DNA of 64,000 nt from Psychroserpens luteolus (GTDB lineage Bacteria; Bacteroidota; Bacteroidia; Flavobacteriales; Flavobacteriaceae). The position numbers and the translations under genes were made by a program. The stretch covers positions 434,001 through 498,000 of the forward strand of contig NZ_JAHVXI010000001.1 of assembly GCF_021032705.1 (NCBI RefSeq). Reading direction: 5' to 3'. Shown here piece by piece: positions 37,518-45,757 of this stretch (position 1 is its first letter; each line of letters starts with the position of its first letter). The notes below the pieces were generated by a model. It worked only from the letters and a program-made list of their open reading frames with translations. It did no database searches and was not told the origin of the DNA.

Positions 37518-37969
37518 AATATTATAGTTTGGGACTATTTTAATTATGTACTACTTAAATTTTAGTCTAATGGATTTTAACTTTGAGGGAAGTTTAGATA
37601 TCTTAAAACCTTATGATTAGTTTTAAAATACTTCACAATAATAGTACTTCGTATGAAAACGTGAAAATCAAGTCCTTGTCTTATTCGATAAACAAATAAT
37701 AAAATCGATAAAGTGTATTTTGCCAATAATGAAATACCTAAAATACCGATTAAAAACACCTGTTTTTGGGAAGTTTTATACTTTTAATTACCTAAAACAC
37801 AAAACATTATTTGCAGATTAGCCAAAAGTGTATAAATAAAAAAAGCAAGGTCTGTACGACACTCGCTTTTTTTCAGTTTGCTATTAATTAGGGATTATTT
37901 TTAGTTATCAACTGATATGCAAACGTAGTTAGTATTCTTTAGAAATGAATTAACCTATGTTAATTTTCG
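37518..37969. other. 452-base intergenic region
   Basis: Holds the promoter region of the 1427-residue gene and, near 37838-37873, the terminator of the Crp/Fnr gene. A minus-strand frame of 60 codons at 37577-37759 is hydrophobic but lacks support from composition or context, and I do not call it a gene. No RNA gene was recognised. Confidence 0.6.
37838..37873 (-). terminator. Terminator of the Crp/Fnr gene, a diverged copy of the one at 33169
   Basis: aaaaaaagcaag (37838-37849) pairs with ctcgcttttttt (37862-37873) with one A-C mismatch. About 65 bases around it resemble the region of the terminator at 33169-33205, including the CCCTAAT block on the minus strand. Confidence 0.8.
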
Positions 37970-38539
37970 TTATAATGCTTTCCTAATTCTACTTAATTGC
38001 ACTGGAGTGATGTTTAAATAAGATGCTATTTGGTATTGCGCAATTAGATTATCAATATCTGGTATCTGTTTTTTTAGAATTTTATAACGCTCGGTTGCAT
38101 TTAAGGACATCGACTCTAATTGCTTTTTTTCGTAGATGATAAAAATGTATTCCAAAACCCTATTATACAGATTACTGAGTTCTACATTAGTATGGCTTAG
38201 TTTTAAAAATTCATGAAAATTAATTTCAAAAACTTTACAATCAGTTAATGCTTCATAACATAATAAAGAAGGTTTCTTTTGTAAAATAGAAGAGAATGGT
38301 GCTACAAAACTTATAGGAGAAAATATGTTTTTTGTAAACTCTTTTCCAGACTCTAAGGTTTGAACAGCTCTCATTAAGCCTGAAGTTAGGAAAAGTACTT
38401 TAGTGCTCATACCTCCTTGTTTTGCTGTCTTTTCCCCTGCTTTAAGCGTTTTTTTCACAGCAAGACCTTGAAGAATCATAAATAGTTCTTCAGAGACATT
38501 AAATTTTGACTTTAAAAAATCAAAATTTGGATTGTTCAT
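37970..38539 (-). CDS. Crp/Fnr-family transcriptional regulator, 189 aa
   Basis: A cyclic-nucleotide-binding-like beta barrel covers about 20-125 (KTLKAGEKTAKQGGMSTKVLFLTSGLMRA), then a hinge helix and a C-terminal helix-turn-helix (YQIASYLNITPVQLSRIRKAL). The usual phosphate cassette Arg/Ser pair for cAMP is not apparent and there are no Fnr cysteines, so the ligand is unknown. It is shorter (189) than E. coli Crp (210). The upstream region has no obvious promoter match. Confidence 0.9.
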   Translation of the reverse strand: MNNPNFDFLKSKFNVSEELFMILQGLAVKKTLKAGEKTAKQGGMSTKVLFLTSGLMRAVQTLESGKEFTKNIFSPISFVAPFSSILQKKPSLLCYEALTDCKVFEINFHEFLKLSHTNVELSNLYNRVLEYIFIIYEKKQLESMSLNATERYKILKKQIPDIDNLIAQYQIASYLNITPVQLSRIRKAL

Positions 38540-38646
38540 AATGTAGTACTTAGTGTTGGTATAACGACAAGTTTGAAATTTCTATTGGCGAACACAAATA
38601 ATACCTACCAAATGACATAAAAAAAGATAATGTGTAAATTATAGCA

Positions 38647-40011
38647 CTAAACAATCCATTCAACTAAGTCTTCAATTTTAGAAATCAATTGAATTTTAAT
38701 GGATGTCTTTTTTAATGAAATCTTATTGTATTTGGATACAAAAATAGTTGAGAAACCTAATTTTTCGGCTTCTAGAATACGTTGCTCTACACGCTGAACA
38801 GGGCGAATCTCTCCAGAGAGGCCAACTTCGGCAGCAAAACAAAAGTCTTTTTGCAAGGCCTCATCTTCATTTGAAGACAAGATAGCCGCTACCACAGCTA
38901 AGTCAATAGCTGGATCATCTACCGTAATCCCACCCGTAATATTTAAAAACACATCCTTAGCTCCTAATCTAAACCCAGCTCTCTTTTCTAAAACGGCGAG
39001 TAGCATATTTAAACGTTTGGCATTAAAGCCTGTAGCGCTTCTTTGAGGTGTTCCATAAACTGCGGTACTCACCAATGCTTGAACCTCTATCATTAATGGT
39101 CGCATACCTTCAAGCGTAGCAGCAATAGCGTTCCCAGATAATTCTTCATCCTTAGCTGAAATTAAAATCTCGGAAGGATTAGAGACTTCCCGTAATCCAG
39201 ACCCTTGCATTTCATAAATACCAAGTTCATTTGTAGAACCAAATCTATTTTTATGAGCACGAAGAATTCTAAAAACATGATTGCGGTCACCTTCAAATTG
39301 TAGGACAGTATCCACCATGTGCTCTAATATTTTAGGTCCAGCTATATTTCCATCCTTAGTAATATGTCCAATCAAAATAACTGGAGTCGCCGTTTCTTTA
39401 GCAAATTTGATTAGCTCGGTCGTACATTCCTTAATTTGTGAAATACTTCCAGATGACGACTCTATATAATCACTATGTAAAGTTTGAATGGAGTCGATAA
39501 TAACCACATCAGGTTGAAGCGTAGTAATTTGTTTAAAAATATTTTGAGTTTTTGTTTCGGTAAGTATATAACAAGTATTAGCACTTGGATTAATGCGTTC
39601 GGCTCGCATTTTTATTTGTTTTTGACTTTCCTCTCCCGAAACATATAATGTTTTATAAGGTAGTTTTAATGAAATTTGTAGTAATAATGTACTTTTTCCA
39701 ATTCCAGGTTCACCCCCTAAAAGCGTTAAAGACCCAGGGACAATACCGCCTCCAAGCACACGATTAAACTCATCATCCATCGTATTTAATCTAGCCTCTT
39801 GAGAGGTGTCTATCTCATTTATTTTGAGTGGTTTTGAAATACGTTTTGATGCATTGGACGGTGTTTTCCAATCACTTTTTTCGGGTTTTTGAATAACCTC
39901 TTCAGTAATGGTATTCCACTCTTTACAGGATGTGCATTGGCCTTGCCATTTGGCATATTGGGAGCCACAATTTTGGCAAAAAAAAGTCGTTTTCAGTTTA
40001 GCCATATTCAT
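38647..40011 (-). CDS. radA: DNA repair protein RadA, 454 aa
   Basis: A RecA-like, ring-forming helicase that helps branch migration. An N-terminal zinc finger has C12, C15, C26 and C29 (FFCQNCG, GQCTSCKEW). Walker A is GGEPGIGKSTLL, the RadA motif is HKNRFGSTNELGIYEM and the C-terminal Lon-like domain is complete. MNM gives a second possible start two codons in. Length is typical. Confidence 0.96.
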   Translation of the reverse strand: MNMAKLKTTFFCQNCGSQYAKWQGQCTSCKEWNTITEEVIQKPEKSDWKTPSNASKRISKPLKINEIDTSQEARLNTMDDEFNRVLGGGIVPGSLTLLGGEPGIGKSTLLLQISLKLPYKTLYVSGEESQKQIKMRAERINPSANTCYILTETKTQNIFKQITTLQPDVVIIDSIQTLHSDYIESSSGSISQIKECTTELIKFAKETATPVILIGHITKDGNIAGPKILEHMVDTVLQFEGDRNHVFRILRAHKNRFGSTNELGIYEMQGSGLREVSNPSEILISAKDEELSGNAIAATLEGMRPLMIEVQALVSTAVYGTPQRSATGFNAKRLNMLLAVLEKRAGFRLGAKDVFLNITGGITVDDPAIDLAVVAAILSSNEDEALQKDFCFAAEVGLSGEIRPVQRVEQRILEAEKLGFSTIFVSKYNKISLKKTSIKIQLISKIEDLVEWIV

Positions 40012-40206
40012 TTTCCGAAGACATACGGAAAGATTTGAATTAAAATTTCAGCTAAATTAAACTATTTTTAGTTGATATCTTTAAACCAACTAATGAGCGC
40101 TAACATTTTTACGGCTATAGCTTTTGACGGTATATTAGAAAATAAGAATTTCTTTATTTTACGATAAAGCCACTCAAAGAAATAGTCTGTAGAATATATA
40201 CTTATT

Positions 40207-41388
40207 TTAGTTTTCTTCATCTTCATCATCTTCTGTTTCTGTATCATCTTCAACCACTTTTAACCCTTCTACATGTGACATAATGAACTCGCGGTCTATA
40301 TGAGCCATATCCTCAAGGGCAAGAGCAGATTCGTACAATTTGACTGCTTTTTTTGTTTTTCCTAATTTCTCAGCATATAAGGCCATATGGTAGGTGCCAA
40401 ATGATGAATTAGGGTTTAATTTATTTGCTAATTTCCCAATTTTATAAACCGATTCTAAGTCCTCGCGTTCTTCAGCAACAGTAATCAGTTGTTGAAGCTC
40501 TACTTCTGAAATGGGCTTAAAAATTCCAAATAAATCATCGATACGTTTATATCTATCTACAATATAATCGTCTAATGTCCCATCGTAAGGAAACACTTTT
40601 TCTTTGAGCTCTTTTTCATCTAAAGGCTTGTACAGCTCAAAAATTCGATCCATTGCCTTTGACAATGCACCAGTAACTAATTGATAGTGAGAATCGCCTT
40701 TAAGTTCATCATAATAATACGTTAGCTTTTGATTATCTAAAGCTTTCAAGCTAAGGTCTGTCTCTCTAACAATATCTCTAATAGATTTTATGTCTTTATC
40801 TGAAGTTGCCATATAATAAAATATGTCATCCTCAAGCCATTCTAATCGTGTTGCTACATTTTGACTCATAGTTCCTTTAAAGTCAGGACTTATGTTAATG
40901 TAAGCTTGAAACACTGGCTTTTCGTGAAATAAAAATGAATTGATAAAATTACCCATAAGATTATGGCCTACAGCAACTTTAAACTTGCTGGTATTGTAAT
41001 TGGCATCTATGTATGGGATTAACTCTTGATCTACGAACTTGTAAAAACGATCTCCAGACTCAAAAGGCAATCCAGACACCTCATCAAAGTAACTGTCGTA
41101 GAAACGCTCTTTACCTTGAACAATACCAACTATAATCGACTCTGGCATTTCATCAAAATGTGTTTGAAAACTCACTTGACCACATACAGGTTCAAATAAA
41201 TATTCTCCATCAAATACAATAATAACTGGGTGTTTAAGCTCAGATTCAGGATCATAATTATCTGGAAGCTTTATTTTTAAATCTCTTGTAGAGTTTAATT
41301 TTCTAGATTCATATTTCTCATAAATAACTTGTGCAGATATTTGAGCACAAAAACATAGAGAGATGACAAAAAGTAAGGCATTTTTCAT
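40207..41388 (-). CDS. Exported alpha/beta-hydrolase-fold protein with Ser to Asn at the nucleophile, 393 aa
   Basis: Signal peptide ends QISAQ. Residues about 22-275 resemble the esterase D/enterochelin esterase fold (RDLKIKLPDNYDPES, HPVIIVFDGEYLF, YINISPDFKG). Where the family has GHSxxG or GHSxTA, this protein has GHNLMG (N143, codon 40960-40962), so the usual nucleophile is missing, while an HYQLV His remains. A C-terminal TPR-like helical part (about 300-375) follows, then a very acidic tail. It may be a non-catalytic binder. It lies 83 bases downstream of a paralogue with a different change at the same site. Confidence 0.85.
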   Translation of the reverse strand: MKNALLFVISLCFCAQISAQVIYEKYESRKLNSTRDLKIKLPDNYDPESELKHPVIIVFDGEYLFEPVCGQVSFQTHFDEMPESIIVGIVQGKERFYDSYFDEVSGLPFESGDRFYKFVDQELIPYIDANYNTSKFKVAVGHNLMGNFINSFLFHEKPVFQAYINISPDFKGTMSQNVATRLEWLEDDIFYYMATSDKDIKSIRDIVRETDLSLKALDNQKLTYYYDELKGDSHYQLVTGALSKAMDRIFELYKPLDEKELKEKVFPYDGTLDDYIVDRYKRIDDLFGIFKPISEVELQQLITVAEEREDLESVYKIGKLANKLNPNSSFGTYHMALYAEKLGKTKKAVKLYESALALEDMAHIDREFIMSHVEGLKVVEDDTETEDDEDEEN

Positions 41389-41471
41389 CTTAAGTAGGTT
41401 AATTTAGGGATTGTAAATATACCCAAATTAAGTTAAAATGCCAATTTATTCGATGAAATGCACAATTTTAT

Positions 41472-42617
41472 TTAATCCTGATCTTGAATATCATAAATTA
41501 AGTCTAATAACATATCCTTAGATATAAACTCTGATTCTTCAAGTAATAAACCTGATTGATAACTTTGAAGTGCCTTTTTAGTACTTCCTATAAAATCATA
41601 ATACTGACCTGAGTAATAGGCACTAATCATAGATTCTGAATATTCTTTTCTTGCTAATTTTGATAAGTTTTTAAGTGATTCTTCATCATTTTTCTTTTTG
41701 CTTGCAGCAAGAACAGCTCTAAGATCATTCTCTACGACCTTTTTTTCAAATCCATAGAAAAACTCAATATCCTCATATTTTTTCATAAGGTATTCATAAG
41801 GACTTCCTTCAAATGTGAGCATTTTTTCTTTATATTCTTTTCGATTTATAGGTTTAAATAAACTGAAAATTTCATTGACTGCTTTTGGAATACCTAGACC
41901 AACTAATGAATAATGATCTGCATCTGTAAAATCATCAAATCGATAATGTAGTTTTTGATTCTCAATGGCACTTAATGCTGTATTCAATGCCAAAATATCT
42001 TCTCGTAAACTTTTCACATCATTATCGGCAGTTGCCAAATAGTAAAAAGTATCTTCTTCTGTGGTCGATAAGCGTTCTTGTAATCTATTCACCATTTCTG
42101 GTGATAAATCTGGGCTAAAAGCAATATAGCCTCTAAATAGTGGTTTCTCTTTAAATAACCAGTAATTTATAAAATTTGCACTTTGATCATGCCCAGCAAC
42201 GATTCTAAAATTAGAGGTTAGGTAATTGTCATTTATATATGGTATTAACTCCATACCAATAAATTCGAAAAATTGCGCACCACCTTCATCAGAGGGGAAA
42301 TTAGTTTCTACACTAAAGGATAAATCTTCGTCTCTAGTTTTTGCTTGATTAACACCAACAACAATAGACCTTGGCATATCTCCCCAATACGAATGGTAGT
42401 CTGTATTTCCAATCATAGGTTCAAATAAATAATCCCCATCTAATACAACAATAAGAGGATATAGAATATCACCCTCAGGATCGTAATTTCTTGGTAACTG
42501 AATCTTAATATCTCGAGATTCTCCTAATTTAGAAGACTCTATGGTCTCGTAAATGACTTGTGAAGTGGCCGTTTTAAAGAACAGTCCACATAATATAAAT
42601 AAGATAGTTTTATTCAT
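41472..42617 (-). CDS. Exported alpha/beta-hydrolase-fold paralogue with Ser to Asp at the nucleophile, 381 aa
   Basis: Same plan as the gene downstream: signal peptide ending TATSQ, hydrolase-fold domain (RDIKIQLPRNYDPEGD, YPLIVVLDGDYLFEP, YIAFSPDLSPEM) and a TPR-like C-terminal part. The nucleophile elbow reads AGHDQSANF, so Asp144 (codon 42186-42188) takes the serine position; the DADHYSL His is kept. The start VIYETIESSKLGESRDIKIQLP is almost the same as in the paralogue, so they come from a tandem duplication. Substrate unknown, activity doubtful. Confidence 0.85.
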   Translation of the reverse strand: MNKTILFILCGLFFKTATSQVIYETIESSKLGESRDIKIQLPRNYDPEGDILYPLIVVLDGDYLFEPMIGNTDYHSYWGDMPRSIVVGVNQAKTRDEDLSFSVETNFPSDEGGAQFFEFIGMELIPYINDNYLTSNFRIVAGHDQSANFINYWLFKEKPLFRGYIAFSPDLSPEMVNRLQERLSTTEEDTFYYLATADNDVKSLREDILALNTALSAIENQKLHYRFDDFTDADHYSLVGLGIPKAVNEIFSLFKPINRKEYKEKMLTFEGSPYEYLMKKYEDIEFFYGFEKKVVENDLRAVLAASKKKNDEESLKNLSKLARKEYSESMISAYYSGQYYDFIGSTKKALQSYQSGLLLEESEFISKDMLLDLIYDIQDQD

Positions 42618-42653
42618 GACAAGCTAGGTTTAATAATAAAGCAAGGTAAAAAA

Positions 42654-43607
42654 TTATTTAATTCTATTATAAATTGGTAGATAAATTAAGGATAATCCTC
42701 CTAAAACAATGATCATAAAGGTCTGTGATGACCACATAATCCAACCAAAGGCAATACTAGGTTCTTTGGCAATCGCAAAAATTGAAAAAGCAGCATATAC
42801 AGCAACTGGATACGATCCAATTCCACCATTAGTTGCAGCAATACTAAAGCTCGCAGAAATAAACCCTATCAAAATAGCAGCCAAAGGTAAGTTAGACGTT
42901 TCAGGGATTGCTAAAGTTGTAATATAAAACATAAGGACATACATGGCCCAAATAAATAGTGTATGAAAAATAAAGGCCCATTTATGTTTCATTTTGAAGA
43001 TACTTAATATCCCTTCAAGTAATCCATTTAAAAATGTACGCACCTTAATTGCAAATTTTGACTGACTTCGTTTTATAAACAAAAATATAAGAGTTGCCAG
43101 AACCAAAAGGCCAATTATTCCTATTATAATTTTATAAGGGTCGAATCGTTCGGCAAAAAATTGATAGATAAAATCAAATTCTAAAAAAAGCGTCACGGCA
43201 ATAATTCCAAGCATAACGACCATATCTGCAATTCGTTCGGCAACGATAGTCCCAAAGCCTTTTTCAAAAGGAACACCTTCATAATTTGTTAGAATCGTCG
43301 CTCTTGTAATTTCTCCTGCTCTTGGTATTGTGTAGTTTACTAAATACGTAGCAAACACTGCCATAATACTATTAGGCAACCTCAAGGTATAACCCATTGG
43401 TTCTATCATAAATTTCCAACGATATGCGCGAGACAAATGGCTTAAAAAGCCAAAAAATAAGCCAAGACCTATGTAAGTATAATCAGCATTTTTAAAGTAG
43501 GTGACGAGTTCTTCAATAGAAATTTTGCTCAAAGAATACCAAACTAAAGCTACTCCTAATAATAAGGGGAGTGTTATTTTTAGGATTTTGCCGGTCTTTT
43601 TATCCAA
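42654..43607 (-). CDS. UPF0104/lysylphosphatidylglycerol-synthase-type membrane protein, 317 aa
   Basis: A polytopic membrane protein with about eight predicted spans, resembling the N-terminal flippase-like domain of MprF (LSHLSRAYRWKFMIEPMGYTL, YLVNYTIPRAGEITRATILTNYEGVPFEKGFGTIVAERIADM, AATNGGIGSYPVAV). It lacks the soluble aminoacyl-transfer domain, so lipid lysylation is not expected; a lipid-translocation role is possible. It follows panD by four bases. Confidence 0.88.
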   Translation of the reverse strand: MDKKTGKILKITLPLLLGVALVWYSLSKISIEELVTYFKNADYTYIGLGLFFGFLSHLSRAYRWKFMIEPMGYTLRLPNSIMAVFATYLVNYTIPRAGEITRATILTNYEGVPFEKGFGTIVAERIADMVVMLGIIAVTLFLEFDFIYQFFAERFDPYKIIIGIIGLLVLATLIFLFIKRSQSKFAIKVRTFLNGLLEGILSIFKMKHKWAFIFHTLFIWAMYVLMFYITTLAIPETSNLPLAAILIGFISASFSIAATNGGIGSYPVAVYAAFSIFAIAKEPSIAFGWIMWSSQTFMIIVLGGLSLIYLPIYNRIK

Positions 43608-43611
43608 AAGT

Positions 43612-43962
43612 TTATTTTAAAAGATTAGTCGCTTCATCAGGAAACACCAAAGAAGGCTTAAACACTTTGGCGTCTTCAATATCTATAAACGCATAAGTAA
43701 TTAGAATAAGTGTATCACCAACAGCTACCTTACGAGCTGCTGCACCATTTAGTGTAATCTCACCACTATTTCGTGGTCCTGGTATACAATACGTTTCTAA
43801 ACGTTCACCGTTGTTATTATTAACAATTTGAACTTTCTCACCCTGAATAATATTGGCAGCCTCCATTAAATCTTCGTCGATAGTGATACTACCAATATAA
43901 TTTAGGTCTGCACCTGTTACTTTTACTCTGTGAATCTTAGATTTTACTACTTGAATTTGCAT
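43612..43962 (-). CDS. panD: Aspartate 1-decarboxylase, 116 aa
   Basis: Makes beta-alanine from aspartate for pantothenate. The self-cleavage site G24-S25 lies in [10 protein letters not shown], giving the pyruvoyl cofactor after cleavage. [17 protein letters not shown] and [14 protein letters not shown] are typical. It follows panC by 13 bases, forming the panC-panD unit; both products meet in pantothenate synthesis. Confidence 0.97.
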   Translation of the reverse strand: MQIQVVKSKIHRVKVTGADLNYIGSITIDEDLMEAANIIQGEKVQIVNNNNGERLETYCIPGPRNSGEITLNGAAARKVAVGDTLILITYAFIDIEDAKVFKPSLVFPDEATNLLK

Positions 43963-43975
43963 GAGGCAAAGATAA

Positions 43976-44827
43976 TTAATTTAGTGCGATATTATCAATA
44001 AGTCTAATATCATCTGCATATACTGCAATAAATGCTCTATATGATTTTTTGTTTGACTTTCGTTTTACTGTTTTTAGGGTTTTTACATCAGCAATAATGA
44101 AATATTCTAATTCTAGTAAATCATGCTCGGCAAACTGTTTGGTCACCCATTTTGTAACAGCATTGGCACTTTTTGTGCCAAACTTTTCTTTGGCAGTATT
44201 CAACGTTTTATAAATAAACGGTGCTGCTGCTCTATATTCTGGTTTTAATCTGGTATTTCGAGAACTCATCGCTAAACCATCTTTAGCTCTAAATATTTTA
44301 CAACCGTTAACCTTTACTGGAATATTATATTTTTCAACCAATTTTTTAATAATCATTAGTTGCTGAAAGTCCTTTTCTCCAAAATAAGAATTATCAGGCC
44401 TCACAATTTCAAAAAGTCGTTTCACAATAGTTCCTACACCGTCAAAATGACCATCTCTAAATCGACCTTCCATTTCGTGCTCTAAACCATCATAGGAAAA
44501 TGATGTTGAAATCACATCGTTGCCATAAATATCTTCAACTGTAGGCGCATAAACAATTATTCTTTCTTCGGAAATATTCGAAAGCAGTTCAACATCGCTG
44601 TCCAAAGTTCTGGGGTATTTTACAAGATCTTCGTTGTTGTCAAATTGCGTAGGATTCACAAAAATACTTACGGCAACAAAGTCATTGTGCTTTAAACCTT
44701 CAATTATTAATGAAGCATGCCCTTGATGTAGTGCACCCATCGTAGGTACAAAACCAAGTGTTTTCTTATCAGACTTAATTGTATCAACAAAGGCTATTAA
44801 GTCTGTTTTATTTTTAAAAATAGTCAT
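43976..44827 (-). CDS. panC: Pantoate-beta-alanine ligase, 283 aa
   Basis: Joins pantoate and beta-alanine with ATP to give pantothenate. Visible are the HxGH-like site in [42 protein letters not shown] and the KMSKS-like MSSRNTRL. Length is typical. A -7 box at 44853-44860 lies upstream, divergent from the next gene. The unit panC-panD-UPF0104 runs on the minus strand. Confidence 0.97.
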   Translation of the reverse strand: MTIFKNKTDLIAFVDTIKSDKKTLGFVPTMGALHQGHASLIIEGLKHNDFVAVSIFVNPTQFDNNEDLVKYPRTLDSDVELLSNISEERIIVYAPTVEDIYGNDVISTSFSYDGLEHEMEGRFRDGHFDGVGTIVKRLFEIVRPDNSYFGEKDFQQLMIIKKLVEKYNIPVKVNGCKIFRAKDGLAMSSRNTRLKPEYRAAAPFIYKTLNTAKEKFGTKSANAVTKWVTKQFAEHDLLELEYFIIADVKTLKTVKRKSNKKSYRAFIAVYADDIRLIDNIALN

Positions 44828-44852
44828 ACAATAACAAAAGTTTAACAGCCTG

Positions 44853-44860
44853 CAAACTTA
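44853..44860 (-). promoter_or_regulatory. -7 box of panC
   Basis: TAAGTTTG on the minus strand matches TAnnTTTG about 26 bases before the panC start. No good -33 was found. Confidence 0.45.
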
Positions 44861-44891
44861 ATATTTTACTAGCAATCTGCATAAATTTTTG

Positions 44892-44899
44892 TAATTTTG
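44892..44899 (+). promoter_or_regulatory. -7 box of the glycogen-synthase-like gene
   Basis: TAATTTTG matches TAnnTTTG and lies 38 bases before the start at 44937; no matching TTG at the usual distance. Confidence 0.45.
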
Positions 44900-44936
44900 C
44901 ATGTTTTTTATTTTTAATTTCTAAAACGATAAATTT

Positions 44937-45746
44937 ATGAAAGATAAGAGAATATTGTATGTGTCATCTGAGGTTGTACCATATTTACCAGAAACTGAGA
45001 TTTCTTCAATGTCATTTGAAGCGCCTAAGATGGTAAACAAACAAGGAGGACAGATACGAATATTTATGCCACGTTATGGAAATATTAATGAAAGAAGACA
45101 TCAACTTCATGAAGTTATCAGACTTTCAGGTATCAACCTGGTAATCAATGACCTAGATATGCCGTTAATTATTAAGGTAGCATCAATTCCGAAAGAAAGA
45201 ATTCAAGTATACTTTATAGATAATGAAGAATATTTTAAAAGGAAAGCAACATTAACTGACGAAGATGGAAAATTATTTGATGATAACGATGAGCGTGCCA
45301 TATTTTTCGCCAAAGGTGTCATTGAAACTGTAAAAAAATTAAACTGGTCTCCAGACATTATCCATGTTAATGGATGGTTAGCTTCTTTACTTCCTTTATA
45401 CCTTAAAGAGTTTTATAAAAATGAACCTTTATTCACTGAAAGTAAAATTGTGACTTCTGTATACAATCAAAGCTTTGAAGGAACGTTAGATAAAAACATG
45501 ATTAATAAAGTGAAGTTTGACAACGTAGACGAAAGTAAAATAGAATCTTTAGCTAACCCTACTTATACCAACCTAATGAAAGTTGCTATAGATCATTCTG
45601 ATGCATTGATAAAAGGGTCAAGTGAATTACCGAAAGAACTTGATACCTATCTAAGTGCTGCCGATAAACCAGTTCTAGATTATTTCCCATTAGAGGATTT
45701 TGCTGACCACTACACAGAATTTTACAATACTAAAGTTTTAGATTAG
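44937..45746 (+). CDS. Glycogen/starch synthase N-terminal-domain protein, 269 aa
   Basis: The protein matches only the N-terminal half of GT5 glycogen synthase: RILYVSSEVVPYLPET, the region with GGQIRIFMPRYGNINERRHQLHEV, and IIHVNGWLASLLPLYLK. The C-terminal Rossmann half that holds the ADP-glucose site is absent; the 269 residues end in a short helical tail. Similar stand-alone forms beside panC are usual in Flavobacteria, so this is not a local truncation. Glucan synthesis is doubtful. Confidence 0.85.
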   Translation: MKDKRILYVSSEVVPYLPETEISSMSFEAPKMVNKQGGQIRIFMPRYGNINERRHQLHEVIRLSGINLVINDLDMPLIIKVASIPKERIQVYFIDNEEYFKRKATLTDEDGKLFDDNDERAIFFAKGVIETVKKLNWSPDIIHVNGWLASLLPLYLKEFYKNEPLFTESKIVTSVYNQSFEGTLDKNMINKVKFDNVDESKIESLANPTYTNLMKVAIDHSDALIKGSSELPKELDTYLSAADKPVLDYFPLEDFADHYTEFYNTKVLD

Positions 45747-45757
45747 TAAACACATTT

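Noticed and set aside
37577-37759. 60-codon hydrophobic frame on the minus strand
   Set aside because: No family, no promoter and an intergenic AT-rich setting; frames like this are expected by chance.
40068-40253. 61-codon frame after and overlapping the hydrolase gene end
   Set aside because: It begins inside the acidic tail of the hydrolase in another frame, so the overlap yields a Lys/Met-rich start. The part past the stop was weighed as a gene remnant, but nothing recognisable remains.
44937-45746. Glycogen synthase truncated by a local frameshift
   Set aside because: The frame ends cleanly 11 bases before the next gene with no room or remnant for a C-terminal half.
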